A stretch of DNA of 64,000 nt from G963678255 sp963678255 (GTDB lineage Bacteria > Cloacimonadota > Cloacimonadia > Cloacimonadales > WRIO01), in contig CAXXTW010000002.1 of assembly GCA_963678255.2 (NCBI GenBank), positions 372,001-436,000 of the forward strand. The letters are read 5' to 3'. This document shows, in pieces, positions 1 through 8,427 of this stretch. Under the pieces are notes generated by a model. The model did not search any database. It saw only the letters and a program-made list of their open reading frames with translations, and was not told the DNA's origin. Made by a program: the position numbers and the translations under genes. The first letter of the stretch is position 1. Every line of letters starts with the position of its first letter.

Positions 1-547
1 GAAGATTAAGTTGAGTACCCAATAGTACTATTTCTTTTTTTGATAAATGAATTATTGGAGTTACTATTTCTATTTTTGTTTCATCTTTTGTCCCTAATTC
101 TATAGCCTGATTCATAGAATTATAAAAAGATTGCCTACAATCTGGATAACCTGAACTATCCTGTTCAACTGCTCCAATATAAATTCTTTGAGCACCAAGG
201 ACTTCTGCCCATGAAGTTGCAATACATATTAAATTTGCATTTCTAAAAGGTACATAGGTATTTGGAATTTCTTGAATATTCTGGTTTTCATGGATTTTTA
301 TATTTCTATCTGTAAGTGAATTGCCACCAATCTTTTTAAGATAATCAATATTAACATTCAACGTATCGACAGGTTTAAAATATGTAGTTAGTTTTTTAAA
401 ACTATCCAATTCTTTTGTTTCTGTTCTTTGACCATAATTTGCATGTAAAAAATAGATGTTATCATTATCTCTTTTTGCTATTCCTGCACAAACTAAGCTA
501 TCCATTCCACCACTTAATAATACAACTGCTTTTGTTACTTCTCTCAT
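1..547 (-). CDS. queC: 7-cyano-7-deazaguanine synthase QueC (3' end cut by window)
   Basis: QueC makes preQ0 from 7-carboxy-7-deazaguanine, ammonia and ATP in the cytosol, a step of queuosine synthesis. I translated the minus strand from the ATG at 545-547 and it stays open to the window edge (about 182 residues). The N-terminus carries the PP-loop motif SGGMDS at residues 12-17, followed by HANYGQRTETKE and VPFRNANL, both typical of QueC. The C-terminal part with the zinc-binding cysteines lies outside the window, so intactness cannot be judged. The gene is followed upstream by tRNA-Pro on the same strand. Other PP-loop ATPases (TilS, NadE) are less likely because of the RN-NL and Gly-Gln-Arg segments. 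Confidence 0.9.
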   Translation of the reverse strand, partial: MREVTKAVVLLSGGMDSLVCAGIAKRDNDNIYFLHANYGQRTETKELDSFKKLTTYFKPVDTLNVNIDYLKKIGGNSLTDRNIKIHENQNIQEIPNTYVPFRNANLICIATSWAEVLGAQRIYIGAVEQDSSGYPDCRQSFYNSMNQAIELGTKDETKIEIVTPIIHLSKKEIVLLGTQLNL

Positions 548-608
548 TATACACCTGATTTTTTTATACTTTTTGGTAAGCTCTGAAAAATTGGTGGTAT
601 CTTAAAGA

Positions 609-685
609 TGGTCGGGATGACAGGATTTGAACCTGCGACCTTTCGGTCCCGAACCGAACGCGCTACCGGGCTGCGCTACATCCCG
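609..685 (-). tRNA. tRNA-Pro (anticodon CGG)
   Basis: The reverse strand folds into a full cloverleaf of 77 nt. The acceptor arm is CGGGATG/CATCCCG. The D-arm is GCGC...GCGC. The anticodon stem TTCGG/CCGAA encloses the loop TTCGGGA, giving anticodon CGG. The T-arm holds GGTTCAAATCC. The 3' CCA is encoded. It sits between queC and a sigma-factor gene on the same strand. Confidence 0.95.
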
Positions 686-713
686 AATTGAATTATTTAA
701 TTATTTAAAATAA

Positions 714-1229
714 TTAAACCTTGGTTTCTTTCTTTAACATCTCACTTTTATATCTTCTCATAGCTTTTTGTTTGAATTGGCGAGCTTTTTCACGACTAAT
801 TCCAAACTCTCCAGCTATATCATTCAGAGACTTTTTCTCTTCAAATGAACGTTTTAAGATCAACTCTTCTAATTTTGGTAAATCAAAACTGAAATTTATA
901 TTTTCGCCGTGGTTTTCTTTCTCTGTTATAGATAAATTAGTATCTATTAATTCAATGGCATCATTGAATTCCAGATGATGATTCTCTTTTATCTCTTTAT
1001 CTAATATACTCAAAATTCTTTTCTTTATCCAAAAAGAAGCATAAGTTTGAAATTGTGCCCCTTTATCTTCATCAAAATGAGCTTTAGCTTCAAGTAAACC
1101 AATAGATCCTTCTTGAACTAAATCTTCAAATTGCCTCGAATATTTCTGATAGTGATTTGCTATAATCTTGACTAAATAATAATACTTATCAAACAGCTCT
1201 TCATTTGATAAATCAGATATTTTACTCAT
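714..1229 (-). CDS. Small sigma-70 family RNA polymerase sigma factor
   Basis: This 171-aa protein would direct RNA polymerase to a subset of promoters. Region 2 spans residues about 8-78, with the conserved DLVQEGSIGLLEA and the aromatic-rich YASFWIKKRI of the -10 recognition helix. Region 4 spans about 118-162, with a helix-turn-helix (SLNDIAGEFGISREKARQ) for -35 contact. Regions 1 and most of 3 are missing, so it is an alternative factor. The region 2 sequence resembles RpoD/SigF-like group 3 factors more than typical ECF factors. The start lies one base after the stop of the HlyD gene, so the two are probably translated together. No anti-sigma gene is adjacent. Confidence 0.88.
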   Translation of the reverse strand: MSKISDLSNEELFDKYYYLVKIIANHYQKYSRQFEDLVQEGSIGLLEAKAHFDEDKGAQFQTYASFWIKKRILSILDKEIKENHHLEFNDAIELIDTNLSITEKENHGENINFSFDLPKLEELILKRSFEEKKSLNDIAGEFGISREKARQFKQKAMRRYKSEMLKKETKV

Positions 1230-1230
1230 A

Positions 1231-2361
1231 TTAATTGAAAGACATTGTAGCGGAAACTTTATTACCTTTTAAAGATGGCTCTTCTAGCGATATCGTATCA
1301 CCTGCTTTAAGACCTTCAATGACTTCAACTTTTTGGAGATCATTAATACCTGTTTTTATGATCTGAGATTTGCCGATAGAGTCTCTAACAGCATAATACA
1401 CTATGTCATTTCCATCATTATCACTAAAAATTGCTCTAATTGGTATAGTTAAAATATTCTCTTTTTTCTCACCTATAATAGTTATATTTGCCGTTAATCC
1501 TGGTTTTAATCTAGTATCTTTTTGATCTATTGATATTTCTAAGGAAAATACCTTAACATTATTCTCACTTGTTGCTTTAGCAGAAATCTTGGTAATTTTA
1601 CCAGAAAATTTATCATAAGGAAAAGCATCAATTTTAATTTCTGCAAGCTGGTTTAAATGGATTTTGGCAATATCTACTTCATTTATTGTAGATTTAACTA
1701 ACATTTGTGTTAAATCAGCTACTTTTATTAGAACGGTACCTTCACTGTATGAGCTTGTACTCGAAGTTACCATCTCGCCTTCTTCGATCTTCCTCTCAAT
1801 CACAGTCCCTGAAGCCGTTGAATATATCTTTGATACATTTTCTGAAGAATCTAGTTCTTTTATGAGATCATACTGCTCTTTACTAATTTTAAAATCAAGA
1901 GTTGCTTTCTCTAGTTCGTCTTTTGCGTCATCAAATGCTTGCTGAGAAACGAAATTCTTCTTGTAAAGAGATTGGGTGTCATTAAAGTTTTTTTCTGCAT
2001 TCCTAAGCCTGATTTCGGAGATTTTAAGCTCATTCTTTATGTTGGCTATCGTTCTGGCTTGATTATAGTCAGGTTCAATATCTGCAATCAGCTGCCCCTC
2101 TTTAACATAATCATTTTCTTTTACATACAGTTTAATTACTTTTCCGCTAATTTTTGATTTTATATCCACTTCATTGATTGGTTGTATTTCTCCTGTTTCC
2201 TCAATTTTAATGCTTATCATACCTTTTTCTACTTTGATCGTGGAGATAGGTTTGGATATTTTTCCAACTTTCCCTTTTTGATGTTTAATAAATAATACGC
2301 CCGAAACAATAACCACAATGATTATAACAATTATTAAGAACCATTTTTTTTTCTTTTTCAT
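1231..2361 (-). CDS. HlyD/MacA-type periplasmic adaptor (membrane fusion protein)
   Basis: This 376-aa protein should bridge an inner-membrane exporter and an outer-membrane TolC channel. A lysine-rich N-terminus is followed by one hydrophobic segment (residues about 7-25). Then come a lipoyl-like half (IKSKISGKVIKLYVKENDYV), a coiled-coil hairpin (about 90-170), the second lipoyl half, and beta-barrel and membrane-proximal domains with LKPGLTANITI. It follows the TolC gene by 13 bp and precedes the sigma-factor gene by one base. No ABC or RND pump gene is adjacent, which is unusual for a MacA-like adaptor. The transport substrate cannot be deduced. Confidence 0.9.
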   Translation of the reverse strand: MKKKKKWFLIIVIIIVVIVSGVLFIKHQKGKVGKISKPISTIKVEKGMISIKIEETGEIQPINEVDIKSKISGKVIKLYVKENDYVKEGQLIADIEPDYNQARTIANIKNELKISEIRLRNAEKNFNDTQSLYKKNFVSQQAFDDAKDELEKATLDFKISKEQYDLIKELDSSENVSKIYSTASGTVIERKIEEGEMVTSSTSSYSEGTVLIKVADLTQMLVKSTINEVDIAKIHLNQLAEIKIDAFPYDKFSGKITKISAKATSENNVKVFSLEISIDQKDTRLKPGLTANITIIGEKKENILTIPIRAIFSDNDGNDIVYYAVRDSIGKSQIIKTGINDLQKVEVIEGLKAGDTISLEEPSLKGNKVSATMSFN

Positions 2362-2374
2362 TCTATCCTCAATT

Positions 2375-3616
2375 CTACCATTTACCTAATATATTGCCTG
2401 AAACCAGAGTATTAATCTCTTCTTGTTTCTTCATTAAAGCAAATTTTTTATTTAAAAAATTCAACTGTGATTCTAAATATTGAACTCTTGTTTTATCTAA
2501 TTCCAAAGAACTTATAAGACCTAGTTGAAATCTGTTTTCTGCTATATTCATATTTGATTTGGATAATTCATATTTCATTTGATAAATCTCATAAGTTGTA
2601 TAGTCATTCTTATATTCTTGTACAGCCTGATTGTATAATAGTAGATTTTTATCTTCTGCGTTTTGAACGTCTAATATGAGTTTTTTATGATTTCGTTTTT
2701 GCATTCTGTAATGAGTACCATCCTCGAGAAAACTAAATAAGGGATAGGTTAAGGATAGCATAATTGTATAAGAATCTTCAAATTGTTCTTGTTTTAACAA
2801 GTCTTGGTAATCTAATTGAGTATTGCTTATACTATAATTATAGGAAAGAGATATATTCGGTAATAAGCTGAGAAAGCTTTCAGTATTTGTGACATTACTT
2901 TGTTTTATCTCAAGATCATTTATTGACGATGAAAAATTACGATTAAATTCAGATACTTTATCTACTATAGGTATTGAAGGTTCAATCAAATCAAAATTAT
3001 TGTCATCAACACCAATAAGAAAGAAAAAATTATCTCTTTGAGCTTTATAATCCTTTTTCAGATTCAAAAGATCTACATAACTGCTTAAAGTATCAATTTG
3101 ACTACTTTGCATATCATAAATCGTTTTTTTATTATTTCGAAATTCAATAGCAATTTGTTCATAAATTCTTTTTTGAATATCAAGGTTTTCTTGAAATATC
3201 TTTATATTTTCTTGAAGTTGGATAAGACTTAGATAATTATCAAGTATTGAATAGATATATTCCTTTTTTGTATTCTCAAAAGTAAGATAGCTGATTTGTT
3301 TGTTTTGTTTTGCTTTGATATAATTAAATAGGGTCGGATCATTCAAATAAATTGATTTTCCTACAGAGAGACCAATAGTGTAATTATGATCTAGTCGCGT
3401 TTTTGTATAAGAATTGTTTATGGAAGCTTCGGGTAGAAATCCGTAGAGAGCACTATTATAAGAAGATTTAGAATTTTTATAGACTATTTCATTGCTGAGT
3501 ATTTTATATCCATTATTTAATCCTAAATTAATACATTCTTCAAGGTTGAGTTGAGTGGCTAAAACTATCGTAGTTATGATTACAAAAACTGACAATAGGA
3601 GGATTTTCCTAAACAT
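2375..3616 (-). CDS. TolC-family outer-membrane efflux protein
   Basis: This 413-aa protein has a signal peptide (residues 1-20, ending near VLA-TQ). Two long helical repeats typical of outer-membrane efflux proteins follow, rich in Asn, Gln, Tyr and Leu. Characteristic pieces include NLEECINLGLNNGYKI at the mature N-terminus, LPNISLSYNYSIS near the middle, and ENRFQLGLISSLELDKTRVQ in the C-terminal repeat. It would form the trimeric channel through the outer membrane used by the adaptor encoded next downstream. The gene starts 53 bp after the TonB-domain barrel gene. Confidence 0.9.
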   Translation of the reverse strand: MFRKILLLSVFVIITTIVLATQLNLEECINLGLNNGYKILSNEIVYKNSKSSYNSALYGFLPEASINNSYTKTRLDHNYTIGLSVGKSIYLNDPTLFNYIKAKQNKQISYLTFENTKKEYIYSILDNYLSLIQLQENIKIFQENLDIQKRIYEQIAIEFRNNKKTIYDMQSSQIDTLSSYVDLLNLKKDYKAQRDNFFFLIGVDDNNFDLIEPSIPIVDKVSEFNRNFSSSINDLEIKQSNVTNTESFLSLLPNISLSYNYSISNTQLDYQDLLKQEQFEDSYTIMLSLTYPLFSFLEDGTHYRMQKRNHKKLILDVQNAEDKNLLLYNQAVQEYKNDYTTYEIYQMKYELSKSNMNIAENRFQLGLISSLELDKTRVQYLESQLNFLNKKFALMKKQEEINTLVSGNILGKW

Positions 3617-3669
3617 ATTTAACTCCAGTATATTATTCTAATTATTAAATAAGCAAGATTGATTCCATT

Positions 3670-5589
3670 TTAGTTAATGAAATTCCATTTTATGCTTGCT
3701 CCAATATAATAAGGGTTTAGTTCATCATTAAAGTATTTTTTTGTATTAAGCATATTTTTAAAATCAAGTTTGAATTCAAACAATTTTGTTATCTGAACTC
3801 CCAAAAATGTATCTAATACAACTGCTGAACTTAGTATTTGAGGCGGAGCAATGACTGAAGATTGGTAATAAAAATCTAATCCTGCACAAATTGCATTATC
3901 ATAAAGAAGATTTTTCGTTATCTTTATCTGGCTTTTCCCTACATATTTTGCTTTATAATTTAAAACTTCTGAATTATTGAATTCATTCATAAAGTAAATA
4001 TTAAAAACATAATCCTGATAAGAATATGAAGTTTCTGTTTGTATATTTACTACAATGAGTTTTTCGTATTTGTGTAACTGATTGTTGTTCAAGTCAAAGG
4101 TTTGTATATCATTTTCAACACCTGCCGTAAATTCACTTTTTAAAATTGAATAGTTAGTTATAAAACCTGCTTTAAAAGATGAACTGGAATAGATATCATT
4201 TTTTATACCAAAGATTAATGGCTCTTTCTTTTGTCTCTGATATTCTGATATCAGAGAGATTCTTTCATTAATTGCAAAAGATAACTTATTATTAGTGTAT
4301 AAATCGCTTAGATTCTTATATATGATGTTATTCTTTAGAGTTAAATTACATATATTGAAAGAATGATCCAGTAAATGATAAGTATTGTTTAATTCTTTTT
4401 TCAAACTATCAATCTTAATATTGGACTGATGAAACTGGATAGAATAATCGAGATCATTATTATAAAACTTTAATCTTGTACCTGTAAGATATTTATTCTC
4501 ATTATTTTCATAATGATTATCGGACATACTTGAAAAACTATGTAAGCTGTTGGATAATCCAATTTTGATAAATCGAGAGGATGCTAATAAACTAACTTGA
4601 TTTTGGTGCTCACTAATGACATCGTTTTGACTTGAGGGGAAACTAACTAAATTAATTCTTTCTGAAGAAAATTGCTGATTTAACCCTAAAAAATCTAAAT
4701 TAATAGCATAATCTTTATTTTGCCAATTGACATTAAGGCAGCTATTCGATGATTTTTCCTGAATAGATAATGAATAACCATCCTGCGCAAAAAAGCCTGC
4801 ATGAAAATTTAAACTGTCAATTTCTAGTAACCTGTCTTTATCAAATTTAATATTGGCATATTTTATTTCTTGAGAACCAATCCCCATATCAGTGTAAGTT
4901 AACAAAGGTCTTTCTCTATAAAGTGGTGTATTTAAATAAAATAAATCATTGTCTTTTTCTATATGATATAAAGGTATGTAATTTTGATATAAAAGTGAAT
5001 TGTTCATTGGTTCATTAATTGTTAAAAAGCCATTTTTTATAATAATGGGCGTACGGTTTATTTCGCCTTTTAGATGATTAATAATTGTATAATTGGGTGC
5101 AATAAAAAAACTATTTTTTCTAGCTATATTCTGATCTTCAACATATTGCAGAATGTTCTTTTTGAGAAGAATGGGATCAAAAGTTATTGTTTTTTTCTTT
5201 TTATAGTTTTCTGAAGGAAAATGAATATAAACATCAAGAAAAGATTCAACAGGGATACCCTTAACATAAGCAGGTTGAAATTTTGAATTTCTTAAGGCTT
5301 TTCTAGCATAAGATTCAAAATCATCATTCTTTTCAATTACTTCAGCAATCTCAAAAGTACTATCAGGGAAGATTTTTACTTTAAATCCTACAGAACCTTC
5401 TAATTTTTGAATAGCATATAATGCAGGGTATTCTGCCTCTTCAAGATAGAGTATTTGGGCTTTCAATGAATCATTTATCGTGTTTTCATCTGGGACAATT
5501 TCTTCAGTTATAAGATTTTCTTGTGAAAAGAGAAACACAATAGATAAAACTAAAAATAAAAATATTAGCGTTCTTTTTTTTATAGCCAT
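3670..5589 (-). CDS. TonB C-terminal domain fused to an outer-membrane beta-barrel-like region
   Basis: This 639-aa secreted protein has a signal peptide (residues 1-22). Residues about 54-124 match the TonB C-terminal domain: YPALYAIQKLEGSVGFKV, then KALRNSKFQPAYVKG. From about 135 to the end the sequence is a run of amphipathic beta-strands rich in Tyr, Asn and Phe, ending in a phenylalanine-containing last strand (ASIKWNFIN), as in TonB-dependent receptors. NMLNTKKYF near the end also resembles the penultimate part of receptor barrels. A true TonB box and plug domain are not obvious. The gene overlaps the upstream epimerase gene by 10 bp. The domain order is seen; any role in nutrient uptake or envelope linkage is inference. 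Confidence 0.7.
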   Translation of the reverse strand: MAIKKRTLIFLFLVLSIVFLFSQENLITEEIVPDENTINDSLKAQILYLEEAEYPALYAIQKLEGSVGFKVKIFPDSTFEIAEVIEKNDDFESYARKALRNSKFQPAYVKGIPVESFLDVYIHFPSENYKKKKTITFDPILLKKNILQYVEDQNIARKNSFFIAPNYTIINHLKGEINRTPIIIKNGFLTINEPMNNSLLYQNYIPLYHIEKDNDLFYLNTPLYRERPLLTYTDMGIGSQEIKYANIKFDKDRLLEIDSLNFHAGFFAQDGYSLSIQEKSSNSCLNVNWQNKDYAINLDFLGLNQQFSSERINLVSFPSSQNDVISEHQNQVSLLASSRFIKIGLSNSLHSFSSMSDNHYENNENKYLTGTRLKFYNNDLDYSIQFHQSNIKIDSLKKELNNTYHLLDHSFNICNLTLKNNIIYKNLSDLYTNNKLSFAINERISLISEYQRQKKEPLIFGIKNDIYSSSSFKAGFITNYSILKSEFTAGVENDIQTFDLNNNQLHKYEKLIVVNIQTETSYSYQDYVFNIYFMNEFNNSEVLNYKAKYVGKSQIKITKNLLYDNAICAGLDFYYQSSVIAPPQILSSAVVLDTFLGVQITKLFEFKLDFKNMLNTKKYFNDELNPYYIGASIKWNFIN

Positions 5590-6566
5590 TTATTCTTTTT
5601 GTACCATTGATAAGTTCTAGTTAGATTACTAAGTAAATTGGACTTAGGATTAAAATCTAGCAATTCAACAGCTTTAATATTTCTAATCAACCAGTTATAT
5701 TGTCTTAATTCTTGAGCTTTTTGTTTATTCAAAATAGGGATTTTATTCTGAAATTTTCCTATCATTTCCATCACAGCTCCAGTCATGAATACCATCGAAT
5801 CTGGAATGGATATTGGGAAAACAAACTTATCCATTGCAAGTCCTAAAGTATCACAGAAGGTCGAAATAGTATAAGTGTGCCCGTCAGAAGCAAAGAAGGT
5901 TTCATTCTTTGCTTTTGGATTTAGTATAGTTTTTAGTATCAAATCAATAAGTTGATCTACATAGATAAGGCTGATATATTTATTATTAAAACCAGGATGT
6001 ATTGCTATATGCTTTTCAATAAATTGGAAATAAAAGAGAAAATCTTTGTCTCCTGGTCCATAAACCGAAGCAGGTCTGATAATAGTCCAATCTTTATTTA
6101 ATGTATTTTTTAATATTAATTCTGCTTGCAATTTAGATTGTCCATACCAACTTATTGGATGTGGCTCATCAATTTCTGTGAGTGAAGTATTTCCTTTTCC
6201 CGGACCAGCAGCTGCCTGACTACTAAGAAAAATGAATTGCTTAAGGTTTTTCGATTGGTTTGACGATTGAATAATTTTTTCTGTTAATTCTACATTTGTA
6301 TCAGTCAGATCTTTATAAGAAATACCTTTTGTTTTTGCAGCTGAATGTATCAAAATATCATGATTATCTAAGAGTTCATTTAATAATGAGTTATCATTAT
6401 AATTCATAAAGATCTTATTAATTTTATTTGATAATAGAGAACAATCAGCTTTTTCTCTTACGAGAGCTGTGACTTGATAGCCGTTGTTGACAAGAGCCAA
6501 GCAAAGACGGCTTCCAATAAATCCATTTGCACCAGTAACAATAATTTTTTTCATGCCGTCCATCAT
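5580..6566 (-). CDS. NAD-dependent epimerase/dehydratase (extended SDR)
   Basis: This 328-aa extended short-chain dehydrogenase carries the N-terminal Rossmann motif TGANGFIGSR and the active-site YxxxK in WYGQSKLQAE, with a preceding serine segment (FLSSQAA) and the RPASVYGPGD motif. Such enzymes act on nucleotide sugars, steroids or flavonols; the substrate here is not evident. Start codons at 6566, 6563 and 6554 are all possible, and none has a strong ribosome binding site. The MKKIIVTGANG start at 6554 would be the most typical. It lies 19 bp after the ComEC-like gene and overlaps the barrel gene. Confidence 0.85.
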   Translation of the reverse strand: MMDGMKKIIVTGANGFIGSRLCLALVNNGYQVTALVREKADCSLLSNKINKIFMNYNDNSLLNELLDNHDILIHSAAKTKGISYKDLTDTNVELTEKIIQSSNQSKNLKQFIFLSSQAAAGPGKGNTSLTEIDEPHPISWYGQSKLQAELILKNTLNKDWTIIRPASVYGPGDKDFLFYFQFIEKHIAIHPGFNNKYISLIYVDQLIDLILKTILNPKAKNETFFASDGHTYTISTFCDTLGLAMDKFVFPISIPDSMVFMTGAVMEMIGKFQNKIPILNKQKAQELRQYNWLIRNIKAVELLDFNPKSNLLSNLTRTYQWYKKNKWL

Positions 6567-6585
6567 TGATAAACGACTATTTAAG

Positions 6586-7755
6586 TCAATTATTTTTTTT
6601 ATTTGTAATAACTATTGCTTGCCCATCAGTATAAGTAATAATGTTTCCCTGATTAAAGTGGAAATTATCTGTATTAAAACTATAAGACGGTACTTCTGTA
6701 CCATAGATATAAAAGTTTCTAAATCTGGACAAATCACGAGGATGTTGATATGGATTATTTGTCCCAAATGTTAGGATCCCAATCTTATTATATTGATTCA
6801 AGACATTTTGTAAAAAAGACATTGAACTTGTTCCCTCAGAGCTTGCTCCATGATGTGCTATTTTTAATAGATCACTACTTAATGACCATGGATTTGACAT
6901 CATATAATCCTGCACTGCACCTTCTGCATCTCCTGTAAATAAATACTCTGTTTCTCCATAAACCATTTTTATCACAAGACTGGTATTATTTAATGAATTA
7001 CCTGTATATTCCGGAGGGTAGCCAAGATTCATAACTTGAAAGGTTGCTTGACTTTGATTATCAATAAAAGACCCTATAGGATAATACGAATTGCTGCTGA
7101 TTGAGTTATGAATGGTTATTGATCCATCATTTTGAATATCTCTTAATCCTCCATAATGATCTTTATGATGATGGGTTTCTACTATATAGTTCAAATCTGT
7201 AATGTTATTATTTTTTAAATAATTCAAAGCTAATGGAACTCCACCACCAAAGTAAGGTTCACTTGAATTGGACATCGTCCCATAACCACCATCTATCTGA
7301 ATATTCTTTCCTTCTGGTGTTTGAATCAATATTGCATCTCCTTGTGCAACATCAATAAATGTAACTTTTAAAAAGTTTATGTTTTCTGTCCCTGATTGAA
7401 AATAGAATGTAGTATCCTGATATCCGGTTTCTCCAAATGCAGTTAATTTAATCTTATAATTAGAATTAAAAAATTGAGTGGGGATAGAACATAAATTATT
7501 GTATTTTTGGGTATTTGTTGTTGAAAACCCATAGTAACGATCTACATTGTTTAGAGTATTATAATATTCAAAACGATAATAAGCCTTCTGAGTCGTTGTT
7601 AAGTCAATCTGGTTGTTTGAAATATGTATATGTGAAATTAGCCCGTTGATTCTTATTTTTGTGATATCAGGTGCTAATGCGAGATGAGTAGATTTTCCAC
7701 AAGAAAAAACAAAAATCGCCATTGTCAGCATCATAATTATTAATAATTTATACAT
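6586..7755 (-). CDS. ComEC-like metallo-beta-lactamase-fold lipoprotein
   Basis: This 389-aa protein starts with a lipoprotein signal (hydrophobic residues 4-17, Cys19 in VFSC). Residues about 25-125 form an Ig-like region. The metallo-beta-lactamase fold begins at about 128 with VTFIDVAQGDAILIQTP and IDGG, has the metal motif HHHKDHYGG at 195-203, FTGDAEG further on, and AHHGASSEG. These are hallmarks of the hydrolase domain of ComEC/Rec2. The competence channel itself (membrane domain) is absent, so this is a stand-alone, membrane-anchored hydrolase. It may be a nuclease or phosphodiesterase in the cell envelope. It lies 114 bp after the methyltransferase gene. Confidence 0.85.
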   Translation of the reverse strand: MYKLLIIMMLTMAIFVFSCGKSTHLALAPDITKIRINGLISHIHISNNQIDLTTTQKAYYRFEYYNTLNNVDRYYGFSTTNTQKYNNLCSIPTQFFNSNYKIKLTAFGETGYQDTTFYFQSGTENINFLKVTFIDVAQGDAILIQTPEGKNIQIDGGYGTMSNSSEPYFGGGVPLALNYLKNNNITDLNYIVETHHHKDHYGGLRDIQNDGSITIHNSISSNSYYPIGSFIDNQSQATFQVMNLGYPPEYTGNSLNNTSLVIKMVYGETEYLFTGDAEGAVQDYMMSNPWSLSSDLLKIAHHGASSEGTSSMSFLQNVLNQYNKIGILTFGTNNPYQHPRDLSRFRNFYIYGTEVPSYSFNTDNFHFNQGNIITYTDGQAIVITNKKNN

Positions 7756-7869
7756 CTACACTCCTATTTTTTTCATAATTAAAATATAAGCTATTTTGTA
7801 AAGAAAAAAAGGAGTTATTTTAATTATTTAAAGAATCATTTCTTTTGTTTTATACTACTCAAAAAGGCA

Positions 7870-8427
7870 TTAATTCTTATGAAAAAAAGATATTAATAAT
7901 CCTGCTTCTACTGGTAAAAGCATGGTTGTATAAAAAGGATTTGTCTGTACATAATCCTGATAGTTCTGTGTCGTTTCTGGATGAGAAGTTACATTGTCAG
8001 CAATAATTAATGCTTCCGATTCTAATAGTGGTTCTATCAATTTTAAATAGTTAATGTAGGCTGGTTTATTGGCATCTATAAAAACAAAATCATAGGAATT
8101 CTCTAATTTAGGAAGGATATCTTCTGCTTTACCCAAGAATTGTCGAATATTAGGTCTAGAGCTCAAATTTGTTTGAGCTAAATTGTATCGCTTATCATCT
8201 ACCTCTATTGTATCTATAATCAAATTTTCATTAACAATACTCATCATAAATGCCGAATACCCGTTTGAAGTTCCGATTTCCAAGATTCTTTTTGGCTTTT
8301 TTGCTCTTACAAACATATAGATCAGCTCAAGACTTATTGGATCAAGATTCCAAAGTCTATGAATTTCATTTTTTTGTTGTATAAATGAATGAAATTGATG
8401 CTCATATTCTTTTCTTATTTTTTCCAT
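7870..8427 (-). CDS. Class I SAM-dependent O-methyltransferase
   Basis: This 185-aa protein belongs to the catechol/caffeoyl-CoA O-methyltransferase family (COG4122 type). Motif I is LEIGTSNGYSAF (residues 49-60). The acidic residue binding the SAM ribose is in IEVDD (about 75-78). The metal-binding DANKPAY segment follows VFID, and ADNV ends the core. It is somewhat shorter than typical 200-220 aa members. It overlaps the glycosyltransferase gene by 13 bp and is the last gene of the potABC-dnaX transcription unit. The substrate is unknown. Confidence 0.87.
   Translation of the reverse strand: MEKIRKEYEHQFHSFIQQKNEIHRLWNLDPISLELIYMFVRAKKPKRILEIGTSNGYSAFMMSIVNENLIIDTIEVDDKRYNLAQTNLSSRPNIRQFLGKAEDILPKLENSYDFVFIDANKPAYINYLKLIEPLLESEALIIADNVTSHPETTQNYQDYVQTNPFYTTMLLPVEAGLLISFFHKN

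Noticed and set aside
609..685. tRNA-Pro as an attachment site for an integrated element
   Set aside because: No integrase gene and no repeat of the tRNA 3' end are visible on either side in the window.
721..978. Plus-strand open frame of 85 codons opposite the sigma factor gene
   Set aside because: It is the antisense of a well-supported gene, with no ribosome binding site and no recognisable domain.
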